Positions 9,439 to 17,184 of a stretch of DNA of 21,016 bases are shown here, one piece after another. Position 1 is the stretch's first letter, and the number at the start of each line of letters is the position of its first letter. The position numbers were made by a program, and so were the translations under genes. The stretch covers positions 1 through 21,016 of the IMG/VR virus record IMGVR_UViG_3300042356_000450; one strand, given 5' to 3'. The notes below the pieces were generated by a model. The model was not told the DNA's origin and made no database searches. It was given only the letters and a program-made list of their open reading frames with translations. Source of the stretch: a virus.

Positions 9439-11253
9439 ATGGCATATCAAATAAACAAAACTGACGGCACAATTGTAGCAACTGTAGCAGACGGCCAGAT
9501 CGACGATCTTTCCACTGATATCACTCTTATAGGAAAGAATTTCAGCGGTTTCGGCGAAGCATTTAACGAGAATCTTATTAAATTGCTAGAGCATTTTTCT
9601 AGTAATACAGCCCCCATACACCCCATTAAAGGTCAAATATGGTTTGACGCTAGCCAGTCAAAATTAAAAGTTTACAACGGTATTACTTTTGTTCCGGTAA
9701 GTTCGGCTACGGTATCGAGCTCCCAACCAAGCACACTGGCCACCGGTGACCTTTGGTATGACGATATCGGAAAACAACTATACTTTTTTGATGGGGTTAC
9801 AGCGGTGTTACTTGCACCGGCGTATAGTAGTGTGCAAGGTCTTAGCGGACTGAGAGTAGATACTATTTTAGATACACTAAATCAAACTAGGGTAGTAACT
9901 AGTCTTTATAATAATGGTGTGTTACTGGGAATTTTTTCCAAAGACAGTTTTACACCCAAAGTAGGAATCATAGGATTTAATGGCAATATAGAACCTGGTT
10001 TCAATGCAGGCACATTATCTAATTTTAAAATACGTGCGACTTGTATAAACAGCGATAGTTTAGGCGGAGCTCCGGCAACCACCTATGTTAGAACTGACAC
10101 TTCTAATAGCATAAATGGGCAACTGCAGATTACTAGTGATTTAGGTATCACAGTAGGTTCAGCAGGCCAGGCAAATCTATTTGTTAGTGCAGGAGATGTA
10201 TTGATAAGCAATGCTGCAACTGATAGGAATATTCAGTTGAGTGTTCGAAAGGGTATTACACAAGAAGCAGCTATCACGATTAATGCAGCAACAAGAAACA
10301 TCGATCTATATTCTGGATTTACCAACAGCACAGTGGTCGCCGGCGGCGATCTAATAGTCAATGGTAATCTCACAGTCGAAGGAACGACTACAACTATTAA
10401 TACCACAACAGTGGCGATAGAAGACAAAAATATTGTTATAGCTAATGTGGTTAGTCCTACAAACATCACGGCCGATGGTGCAGGTATCACAATCAAAGCG
10501 TCTACAGATAAAACTATAACTTACAACAACAGTAGTAATTGGCTTGATATATCCGAGACACTGAATTTAGCCGCAGGACGAGCAGTATATATTGGCGGAA
10601 CTAAGGTAATAGATGGCAACAGTCTGGGTTCGGCTATTACAAGTATTCCAGGAGTTAGTTCCTTTGGTACACAGACTGTAGTTAACATAGGTCCGGGTGC
10701 TCCTGCAGTCACTCAGATGAGACTGGAAAATCACAGAATCAGCACGGTGAGTACGAATTTTGATATTGAGTTAGAACCAGACGGCTCAGGAAATGTTGCA
10801 TTGATCGGGTCTCCAAGAATCACCGGCATGCAAGATCCTGTGGCAGCTCAAGATGCTGCCACCAAAGAGTATACAGATAACAGGGTGGAATCAAGACCTG
10901 TGATTTTTACTATTGATTTATCCGATGGCAAATCTAATACATATATTATTACAAACATATTGAATAATCTTGCTCCTGTGAGCGAGTATAGAGCATTCAC
11001 ATATGCTAGAATTTTATGTAATTTGATAAGCAATAACGCTCAATCTTTAAGTATAAATTCATTGCCACCGTCAATTTCCACAGCAGCATTTTTAACCAAT
11101 CTTGGTGGAGCCAGCAGCCAAGCAATCACAAACATTAGTTTCCCCACAGCAACTATAGCTGCGGCAAGTGTCTCGGTAACAAGAATTATCAAAGTATTTC
11201 GAATAATCGGAGGAGTGTGGACATGGCAGTCGGATCTACCACTACCTCCATAA
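9439..11253 (+). CDS. Tail-fibre protein, paralogue 2 (604 aa)
   Basis: Residues 1-130 carry the shared module: MAYQINKTDG, GFGEAFNENLIKLLEHF, GQIWFDASQSKLKVY and GDLWYDDIGKQLYFF, followed by IFSKDSFTPK. The beta-rich shaft contains the phage-fibre module NGNLTVEGTTTTINT...IEDKNI (starting near 307) and then ADGAGITIKAS. At about 464-480 the motif MQDPVAAQDAATKEYTDNRV occurs; similar DPxxxxDAATKxYVD motifs commonly sit just before the tip of phage fibres. The tip (485-604) is not recognised and ends in a Trp/Pro segment. It starts 11 bases after the collar-domain fibre gene, with CAGAG as a modest ribosome site. A receptor-binding or fibre-stem role is inferred. Confidence 0.8.
   Translation: MAYQINKTDGTIVATVADGQIDDLSTDITLIGKNFSGFGEAFNENLIKLLEHFSSNTAPIHPIKGQIWFDASQSKLKVYNGITFVPVSSATVSSSQPSTLATGDLWYDDIGKQLYFFDGVTAVLLAPAYSSVQGLSGLRVDTILDTLNQTRVVTSLYNNGVLLGIFSKDSFTPKVGIIGFNGNIEPGFNAGTLSNFKIRATCINSDSLGGAPATTYVRTDTSNSINGQLQITSDLGITVGSAGQANLFVSAGDVLISNAATDRNIQLSVRKGITQEAAITINAATRNIDLYSGFTNSTVVAGGDLIVNGNLTVEGTTTTINTTTVAIEDKNIVIANVVSPTNITADGAGITIKASTDKTITYNNSSNWLDISETLNLAAGRAVYIGGTKVIDGNSLGSAITSIPGVSSFGTQTVVNIGPGAPAVTQMRLENHRISTVSTNFDIELEPDGSGNVALIGSPRITGMQDPVAAQDAATKEYTDNRVESRPVIFTIDLSDGKSNTYIITNILNNLAPVSEYRAFTYARILCNLISNNAQSLSINSLPPSISTAAFLTNLGGASSQAITNISFPTATIAAASVSVTRIIKVFRIIGGVWTWQSDLPLPP
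9931..9956 (+). repeat. 26-base direct repeat, copy 2
   Basis: Exact copy of 7820-7845, at the equivalent place in the paralogous fibre gene. The bases on both sides differ at once (T/A before, G/C after). Confidence 0.85.
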
Positions 11254-11258
11254 TGAAT

Positions 11259-11264
11259 CAGGAG
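11259..11264 (+). promoter_or_regulatory. Strong Shine-Dalgarno site for the third fibre gene
   Basis: CAGGAG lies eight bases before the ATG at 11273, in the 19-base gap after the previous stop. It is among the strongest ribosome sites in the fibre cluster. Confidence 0.65.
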
Positions 11265-11272
11265 CGGCATAA

Positions 11273-13375
11273 ATGGCCTATGTAATAAACAAGTTCAACA
11301 AGGAACAATTAGTGGTGTTGCAAGATGGCACCATTGATACTACTACTAGTCTAGGATTGGTTGGTAGAAACTATGTAGGCTATGGCGAAATACAGAATGA
11401 AAATTTTGTGTTCCTCTTAGAAAATTTTGCTAATACAGCTCCTCCATCAAGACCGTTGACTGGACAGATATGGTTTAATACCACAAACGACATAGCTCAT
11501 GCCTATGATGGCACACAATGGAATCCTATAGGATCTGCTATTGTGAGTGCAACAGTCCCATCCAGTGCTAGCCCGGGATCGTTATGGTTCAAGACTCCTA
11601 TCAATCAATTGTTTACATATACCGGTACATCATGGAGATTGATAGGTCCAGAGGCCGTAGAAGGATTTGGATCTACCAAAGCAAGATCAGGAACACTGGA
11701 CGACAATACCGGTAATCCTCGTCCAGTGATATTCTTAGAAACCAATGGCGTGATATTTGCTATCTGCACTGCGGCAGCTTTTACTATCAACACAAACAAT
11801 CAAGTTGAGGGGTTCGGCAACAGTCTATTGGTGGGAATCAATCTTTCTAGCACAGCCAAGATCAATGGCAGTGTAACCGGCAATGCTGCCACAGCTGATC
11901 AGTTATCAACACCTAGACTAATCAATGGAGTACCATTTACAGCTGCGTCAAATATCACAATCACAGCAAATACTACCAATACATTGAAAAAAGGTGATTA
12001 TATTGTAGGATCAGATTTCAATGGTGCGGTGGAAAGAACATGGAACGTAGACGCATCGTCTGCCAATCTTATAGGCAAGATAGTTGCCAGAAATTCACAG
12101 GGCGGGTTTTCAGCAGGTATCATTACAGCAGATTTCGTTGGCAACCTTACCGGAAATGTCACAGCAACCAGCGGAACCAGCACATTTAACATAGTTCAGG
12201 CCACCCAATTTATTGGTGAACAGTTGTCCGGAAATGCAAACACTGCTACTAGATTAGCTACTGCTAGAACTATTAATGGTGTGAATTTTGATGGTTCTAA
12301 CAATATCACAGTCACAGCTGATGCTGCAACCTTGACGGGAAGCAGTCTTAATAATTCTGTGACACTGAGTGGACTCACACAGCTAGGAACACTGAGTTCG
12401 TTGAATGTCAGTGACACTGGAATATTGTTAGGCAGTGGAAATCAACTGAGGTTGTTTGTTCATTCGAGTGGTCCTACGATAAGATCTACTAGCGGAAAAT
12501 TAAAATTTGATATGTTAGGAATAGGACCCGAGTTATCGTTTATAGATGCTCCGGAATCATTGTCTTTAGGCGGTCCTAACGAGCCTGCAATTATTTCTGA
12601 TAATACATCAAATTTAGGTATTCCAGGTCATAAATTTAAGAATGTGTATGCAACATATTTCAAGGGCACTAATGTTGAAGTTAATAGCATAACGTCGGCA
12701 GACCCTGGTAATGATATAACAGCTAACGGCAATTTAATTGTAACTGGAAATTTAACAGTTCAAGGAAATGTAACAGCAGTCAATTCTACAGAACTTACAA
12801 TCGAAGACAAATTAATAACATTGGCCAGCGGAGCAGCTACAGCAGCTGAAGCTAACGGTGCTGGTATATTTATTAATGGGTCTGGCGCTTCGGTTATGTA
12901 TTCAAGCATTGGTAACAAGTGGGTTTTAAACAAAGTTTTAGATACAGGTAGTAATGATATTTTTACCACCGGGTTATTTAGAGGAACAGCAACAACTGCT
13001 CAGTATGCGGATCTAGCAGAAAATTATGTAGCTGACAGAGAATATGAACCTGGCACAGTTTTGGAAATTGGCGGAGAATATGAAGTTACTTTAGCTCACC
13101 CAGAAACTAATAAAATTGCTGGTGTTGTTTCTACTAATCCTGCGTATTTAATGAATTCCTTGTGTGCAGGCAACAATGTAGTTGCTGTAGCATTGCAAGG
13201 GCGAGTTCCGTGTAAAGTTACAGGAAAAATTAATAAAGGTGATATGTTAGTCAGCGCCGGTAACGGGTTTGCTAAAGCAACTAATCAACCGAAGTTCGGT
13301 AATATAATAGGTAAATCTTTAGAAAATTTTGACGGAACTGAAGGAATTATTGAAGTTTTAGTTGGAAGAAACTAA
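11273..13375 (+). CDS. Tail-fibre protein, paralogue 3, with YADLAE-type C-terminal tip (700 aa)
   Basis: The shared N-terminal module includes MAYVINKFNKEQ, GYGEIQNENFVFLLENFA, GQIWFNTT and GSLWFKTPINQLFTY. The shaft has two copies of a repeat containing TGNAATADQLSTPRLINGV and SGNANTATRLATARTINGV (about 204-225 and 319-342). A NLTVQGNVTAVNS...IEDKLI module begins near 484, homologous to that of the previous gene. The C-terminal 578-700 domain starts YADLAENYVADREYEPGTV and contains AGVVSTNPAYLMN, GRVPCKV and IIEVLVG. This tip is shared with the next gene. It resembles tip domains common in marine phage fibres and loosely resembles Peptidase_G2-type autocleaving chaperone domains; that link is a guess. 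The CAGGAG ribosome site supports the start. Confidence 0.82.
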   Translation: MAYVINKFNKEQLVVLQDGTIDTTTSLGLVGRNYVGYGEIQNENFVFLLENFANTAPPSRPLTGQIWFNTTNDIAHAYDGTQWNPIGSAIVSATVPSSASPGSLWFKTPINQLFTYTGTSWRLIGPEAVEGFGSTKARSGTLDDNTGNPRPVIFLETNGVIFAICTAAAFTINTNNQVEGFGNSLLVGINLSSTAKINGSVTGNAATADQLSTPRLINGVPFTAASNITITANTTNTLKKGDYIVGSDFNGAVERTWNVDASSANLIGKIVARNSQGGFSAGIITADFVGNLTGNVTATSGTSTFNIVQATQFIGEQLSGNANTATRLATARTINGVNFDGSNNITVTADAATLTGSSLNNSVTLSGLTQLGTLSSLNVSDTGILLGSGNQLRLFVHSSGPTIRSTSGKLKFDMLGIGPELSFIDAPESLSLGGPNEPAIISDNTSNLGIPGHKFKNVYATYFKGTNVEVNSITSADPGNDITANGNLIVTGNLTVQGNVTAVNSTELTIEDKLITLASGAATAAEANGAGIFINGSGASVMYSSIGNKWVLNKVLDTGSNDIFTTGLFRGTATTAQYADLAENYVADREYEPGTVLEIGGEYEVTLAHPETNKIAGVVSTNPAYLMNSLCAGNNVVAVALQGRVPCKVTGKINKGDMLVSAGNGFAKATNQPKFGNIIGKSLENFDGTEGIIEVLVGRN

Positions 13376-13388
13376 TAGTATTTGAATA

Positions 13389-13396
13389 GATAAATA
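13389..13396 (+). promoter_or_regulatory. Putative T4-type late promoter (GATAAATA)
   Basis: One mismatch, at the first base, from TATAAATA. It lies in the 48-base gap between fibre genes 3 and 4 and ends 27 bases before the ATG at 13424. This gap is the longest inside the fibre cluster, which fits a promoter here. Confidence 0.55.
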
Positions 13397-13423
13397 TAAA
13401 ACATAGCAGAGGTTCTTACTAAC

Positions 13424-15226
13424 ATGGCATATGAAGTCAACAAATTTAACGGTGTATTTTTAACGTCTGTAGCCGACGGCACCATCGACACCAATACCGA
13501 CCTAAGGCTAGTAGGTAAAAATTACGCAGGTTACGGCGAAGTGCAGAATGAAAATTTTGTGCACCTATTGGAAAATTTTGCCAATACAACAGCACCACCA
13601 AAAGCCATAACCGGACAAATTTGGTTTGATACAGCAATTAAAAAACTAAAATTTTATGATGGCGCTAAGTTTAAAACAGCCGGTGGTGCTGAAGCCAGCG
13701 CATCAGCACCTAGTGGATTATCTATCGGTGATTTTTGGTGGGACACAGCGGCTAAACAGTTGTATACATACACCGGGAATGATTTCACACTCATTGGTCC
13801 TATAGCTAGTCCCGATCTAGGCACATCAATTATTAGTCCGGCAGTGGTATATGGAACATTGGCTACTGCAGAAGGTCCTCATACTATACTTAAAGTCATA
13901 GCAGACAACAAAACCATAGCTGTGATCAGCAAGACTGCTTTTACTCTCGACACTAGTAAAAACCCCATTGACGATTTCACAGTGATTAAGAAAGGTGTAA
14001 CATTAGTAAAATCACAGACTGGTGTTTCTACGGATGATTTTACCTTTTGGGGCACCGCAAGCAATGCTACCAAGCTAGGCGGGTTCACCGCTGATCAATA
14101 TATTAAAACAGGTGAAAGTGCATTTATTTCTGAAGTGAATTTTGGTGATCCTGGATTTCAATTGGGCGATGGCAACGATCTCAGAGTCAGGGTTGAAAAC
14201 GGTACTGATGTAATTGTAGAAAATCGTTTAGGCAATGATATAACATTTAGGATCACAGTAGACGATGTTATCGATGAGAGAGATATTGCGATTATAAAAC
14301 GCACAGGCGTAGAACCTGGTATCTCTAATGCATACACATTAGGATCAACTACAAAGCGGTGGAGCAATGTTTTTTCTACAGCATTCACCGGTGCATTAAC
14401 CGGAGCAGTGACCGGAAACACCACAGGAGTTCATACAGGTAATGTGTTAGCCAATGACAGTACAGTTCTGATAAACGCTACGACGAAAGAAATAGGATTT
14501 GCCGGTGCTAATATTATTGGTACTCTTACTGGGTCAGTTACTGGGTCTGCGTCAACAGCGGTAAATGCCAGTAAACTAAACAATTTAGATCCGAGTGCTG
14601 TTATACCTGGATTAGCAATTTCGACAATAGCTGTGCGAAACTCCAACGGCGATATATTAGCCAATCAATTTGTAGGTATAGCAGACAACGCTGATAGAAC
14701 GTTCATCGATAGAACCAACGCAAGAATTGATCCTACGTGGGCGGATGGCACAGCCAGCACTCAATATAGAACTGCAAGAATCACAGCCACAGCTTACAGT
14801 ATAGCAGCTAGAGATGTCAGCGGTAACATCACCGCAAATATTTTTAATGGCACAGCCACAGCTGCTCGTTATGCAGATTTAGCTGAAAAATATCTTGCTG
14901 ATAAAGAATACGAAGCAGGAACAGTGATGATAATAGGTGGAGAAAAAGAAGTTACAGCCGGTGATGTTAATACTCGTGCTATAGGAGTCGTTAGTGCAGA
15001 TCCTGCTTTTATGATGAACAAAGATCTCGAAGGTGGGATATATGTTGCTCTCAAAGGAAGGGTTCCATGTAAGGCATACGGTTCAGTAACAAAAGGAGAT
15101 AGACTGATAGCTGGCCCAAGCGGCACAGCTATGGCAGCCCACGGTAATTATGCCAATGTGTTTGCAGTTGCTCTAGAATCAACCGGAACACGAACTGGCA
15201 ATATCATTGAAGTATTGGTGCTGTAA
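13424..15226 (+). CDS. Tail-fibre protein, paralogue 4, with YADLAE-type C-terminal tip (600 aa)
   Basis: The shared N-terminal module is closest to that of the previous gene: MAYEVNKFNG, GYGEVQNENFVHLLENFA, GQIWFDTAIKKLKFY and GDFWWDTAAKQLYTY. An 18-base stretch (13544-13561) is identical to 11393-11410. The second block reads VISKTAFTLDTSKN. The shaft contains glycine/threonine repeats such as TGALTGAVTGNTTG and LTGSVTGSAS. The tip at 483-600 starts YADLAEKYLADKEYEAGTV and contains IGVVSADPAFMMN, GRVPCKA and NIIEVLVL, matching the tip of the previous gene with moderate divergence. It lacks the NLTVQG module of genes 2 and 3, so the paralogues differ by gain or loss of central modules. AGAGG at 13408-13412 is a possible ribosome site, with longer than usual spacing. 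Confidence 0.82.
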   Translation: MAYEVNKFNGVFLTSVADGTIDTNTDLRLVGKNYAGYGEVQNENFVHLLENFANTTAPPKAITGQIWFDTAIKKLKFYDGAKFKTAGGAEASASAPSGLSIGDFWWDTAAKQLYTYTGNDFTLIGPIASPDLGTSIISPAVVYGTLATAEGPHTILKVIADNKTIAVISKTAFTLDTSKNPIDDFTVIKKGVTLVKSQTGVSTDDFTFWGTASNATKLGGFTADQYIKTGESAFISEVNFGDPGFQLGDGNDLRVRVENGTDVIVENRLGNDITFRITVDDVIDERDIAIIKRTGVEPGISNAYTLGSTTKRWSNVFSTAFTGALTGAVTGNTTGVHTGNVLANDSTVLINATTKEIGFAGANIIGTLTGSVTGSASTAVNASKLNNLDPSAVIPGLAISTIAVRNSNGDILANQFVGIADNADRTFIDRTNARIDPTWADGTASTQYRTARITATAYSIAARDVSGNITANIFNGTATAARYADLAEKYLADKEYEAGTVMIIGGEKEVTAGDVNTRAIGVVSADPAFMMNKDLEGGIYVALKGRVPCKAYGSVTKGDRLIAGPSGTAMAAHGNYANVFAVALESTGTRTGNIIEVLVL

Positions 15227-16128
15227 TGACTAGCGGAACACAAATATTTGCTTCGCAGTATGTGGCCATACAGGACAAGGCCGAATCTTTGTTAGGCATA
15301 GGATCTGCTACTAGGGGATATGGGCAAGCAGTGCAATCTTCGGATGTCTTCATCGGCAACTCGATCACCAAAGCACAGTGGGATCTATTGAGATTTGATA
15401 TCATCAATATAAGATTACATCAAGACGGTGTGATGCCCAATGTGGTGCAAGTTAATGTCGGCGATGCAATTGGATTTGGACCAAGTTCTCCAAATACCAA
15501 TTACGATATATTGTTAGAACAGGCTATTACAAATAGATTCAATCTTGCCGACAATCAATCCGTAGTCTCAGCTAAAGCCACACAGACATTCAGTTCTCCG
15601 TGGACAACACAAGCCCAGACAGTATTGACCTGTAACTTTGCTGATGCTACCACAGCCAGATATTTTTTCAATAGTGGTGGAAAAATCAGAATTACATCGG
15701 CGTTGACAGCTGGTGTATCAACCGCGCAGGTTACAGCTTGGGTAAACTTTTTGAACAGTGTTGGAACACGAAGCTTTGGTGCCGGCACGGATCCTACAGT
15801 TAATTACTACACTCTGACAAATTCTTATCAGACATTCTATCAAGATTCTCTCAGCAGCCCTTATTCTGCAAATAATTATAGACTTGAAGCCAAGACCGAT
15901 GTAGCAAATAACTCCACAGGAACAGCTACGCAAGTTCAGATACGTATTACACTGACAGACACGTATACTGATCCTGGACCAGAACCTAGTCCACCTCCAG
16001 GAGATTCTGTATCGGGCACGTTGACAGTAAATGTGGCAGAAGTCAAAGCTTCTGGACTGCTACAGCCATCAGGCAATTTTACAGTTACAGGACCGACATA
16101 TTCACTTTCAAGCATTGTAGCATCATAA
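15226..16128 (+). CDS. Putative virion protein, first of a paralogous pair (300 aa)
   Basis: The start overlaps the previous stop by one base (TAATG), which suggests translational coupling to the fibre gene. The N-terminal 60 residues contain QYVAIQDKAESLLGIGS, GYGQAV and WDLLRFDIINI. The middle contains ARYFFNSGGKIRIT, an FG-containing loop, and the SSPYSANNYRLEAK block (near 206-219), then LTDTYTDPG. A proline hinge (PPPGD from residue 256) leads into a short beta tail, GTLTVNVAEVKASG. All these landmarks recur in the next gene. I do not recognise a characterised family. The neighbours and the composition (Asn, Ser, Thr and Gly rich, with no signal peptide or membrane segment) suggest a structural or fibre-associated role. 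Confidence 0.7.
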   Translation: MTSGTQIFASQYVAIQDKAESLLGIGSATRGYGQAVQSSDVFIGNSITKAQWDLLRFDIINIRLHQDGVMPNVVQVNVGDAIGFGPSSPNTNYDILLEQAITNRFNLADNQSVVSAKATQTFSSPWTTQAQTVLTCNFADATTARYFFNSGGKIRITSALTAGVSTAQVTAWVNFLNSVGTRSFGAGTDPTVNYYTLTNSYQTFYQDSLSSPYSANNYRLEAKTDVANNSTGTATQVQIRITLTDTYTDPGPEPSPPPGDSVSGTLTVNVAEVKASGLLQPSGNFTVTGPTYSLSSIVAS

Positions 16129-16144
16129 TCTCTTAAATATTCTC

Positions 16145-17125
16145 ATGCCAGCTGTTAACAGTACAATAGTCCAAGCAGACTACAATTCGATAAGAAACAA
16201 AATCGTTGCTGTGTTAGGCAACGGCAGTGGAAACTCTGGATATGGTCAACAGGTCAGAATAGTCTCTACAGAAGTTCTTGAAGGACAACGAGTCACCATT
16301 AACGAATGGGCAAATCTACGATTTGACATCATCAATGCCTACAAGCACATCAACGGATCTAATCCGACTACGGCTGTGGTCGCAGACGGTGATACTATTA
16401 GATATACCAGTTCATTTACTCCTGATACCGGAACTCTCGACGTACCGCAAAAGCAATATGATGATTGGGCCGATAATATCACAACTAATAGATTTACGAT
16501 AGCCACTAGTGAATCAGCTACCACAGCAGCGACCACATCAAGCAGAACCGGAGCATGGATCAGCCAGTGTGAATGCGTCATACAGTTTTATTGGACCAAT
16601 GCCAATGATGCTAGATACTGGTTCAATAGTGGCGGTAAAATTAGGATCAGTGCGAGTCGAACCGGTGGGGTGCTTGGCACCCAGCAAAACACTAGTTGGA
16701 CTAGTCTTCTCAGTGCTGCAGGTACACAGAACTTTGGCGGTGCTGTGCCTAGTGCAGGAACTTCTCCTAACGATGGCACCAATTGGTATAAAACCACTAA
16801 TACTTTTCAAACATTTTATACAGCCACAGCCAGTAGCCCTTACGGATCTAACAACTATCGATTACAAGCTAGATGTGTTGATGTACCTTCGAACAGCGGA
16901 GGCACATCGGCTAGCGGTGAAATACGAGTGTTGTTCACAGACGGATACACCGACTCGGGTGCAATAGGTCCTCCGTTTTTAAACCCACCCCCGGGTGATG
17001 ACATAGATGGTACTCTCACAGTGAGTGTTTCGACATTATTTGCCACGGGTATCATGGCTCCTAGCAGCGCAGTATTCACCGTAACTCAACCCACAGTTTC
17101 TATTGGGGCTGTCACTGGCTCGTAA
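16145..17125 (+). CDS. Putative virion protein, second of a paralogous pair (326 aa)
   Basis: A diverged copy of the preceding gene. Shared blocks in the same order are GYGQQV, WANLRFDIINAYKH, ARYWFNSGGKIRIS, FGG, SSPYGSNNYRLQAR, FTDGYTDSG, the PPPGD hinge (281-285) and GTLTVSVSTLFATG. It is longer mainly through loop insertions, for example around GAVPSAGTSPNDGTNWY. The start at 16145 matches the start of the paralogue, but no clear Shine-Dalgarno site precedes it, so it may be read mainly by coupling or from an A/T-rich leader. Other reading frames are also long and open near 16500-16970, but they show no known motif. The function is unknown; a paired or hetero-oligomeric virion component is a reasonable inference. 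Confidence 0.7.
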   Translation: MPAVNSTIVQADYNSIRNKIVAVLGNGSGNSGYGQQVRIVSTEVLEGQRVTINEWANLRFDIINAYKHINGSNPTTAVVADGDTIRYTSSFTPDTGTLDVPQKQYDDWADNITTNRFTIATSESATTAATTSSRTGAWISQCECVIQFYWTNANDARYWFNSGGKIRISASRTGGVLGTQQNTSWTSLLSAAGTQNFGGAVPSAGTSPNDGTNWYKTTNTFQTFYTATASSPYGSNNYRLQARCVDVPSNSGGTSASGEIRVLFTDGYTDSGAIGPPFLNPPPGDDIDGTLTVSVSTLFATGIMAPSSAVFTVTQPTVSIGAVTGS

Positions 17126-17149
17126 TTTATTTCACACCACATAGTTCTC

Positions 17150-17157
17150 TATAAATA
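17150..17157 (+). promoter_or_regulatory. T4-type late promoter, perfect TATAAATA
   Basis: Exact match to the T4 late promoter box, in the 59-base gap between the structural genes and the glycosyltransferase cassette. It ends 27 bases before the ATG at 17185 and is followed by a strong ribosome site. This is the best-supported promoter of the window and probably drives the whole downstream operon. Confidence 0.72.
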
Positions 17158-17172
17158 AACTACGCAGTTTAT
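17155..17172 (+). repeat. Perfect 7-bp inverted repeat with 4-base loop
   Basis: ATAAACT and AGTTTAT flank the loop ACGC. The left arm overlaps the last three bases of the TATAAATA box, and the right arm ends one base before AAGGAG. There is no U-run after it, so a simple terminator is unlikely. In read-through RNA it could fold beside the ribosome site. RNA started at the late promoter would lack most of the left arm. Confidence 0.6.
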
Positions 17173-17173
17173 C

Positions 17174-17179
17174 AAGGAG
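17174..17179 (+). promoter_or_regulatory. Strong Shine-Dalgarno site AAGGAG
   Basis: Near-ideal ribosome site five bases before the ATG at 17185. It is the strongest in the window. Confidence 0.8.
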
Positions 17180-17184
17180 AACTC

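Noticed and set aside
16132-16139. CTTAAATA as a fourth late promoter
   Set aside because: Two mismatches to TATAAATA, and only five bases before the ATG at 16145, unlike the 25-27 bases at the other boxes.
16509-16967. 152-codon + strand frame inside the 326-residue gene, with long antisense frames in the same stretch
   Set aside because: No ribosome site or recognisable domain. Several frames are open here at once, which fits local base composition, while the main frame has a clear paralogue next door.
17126-17184. Rho-independent terminator or tRNA in the longest intergenic gap
   Set aside because: The only hairpin is AT-rich and not followed by a T-run, and the gap is too short for a tRNA gene.
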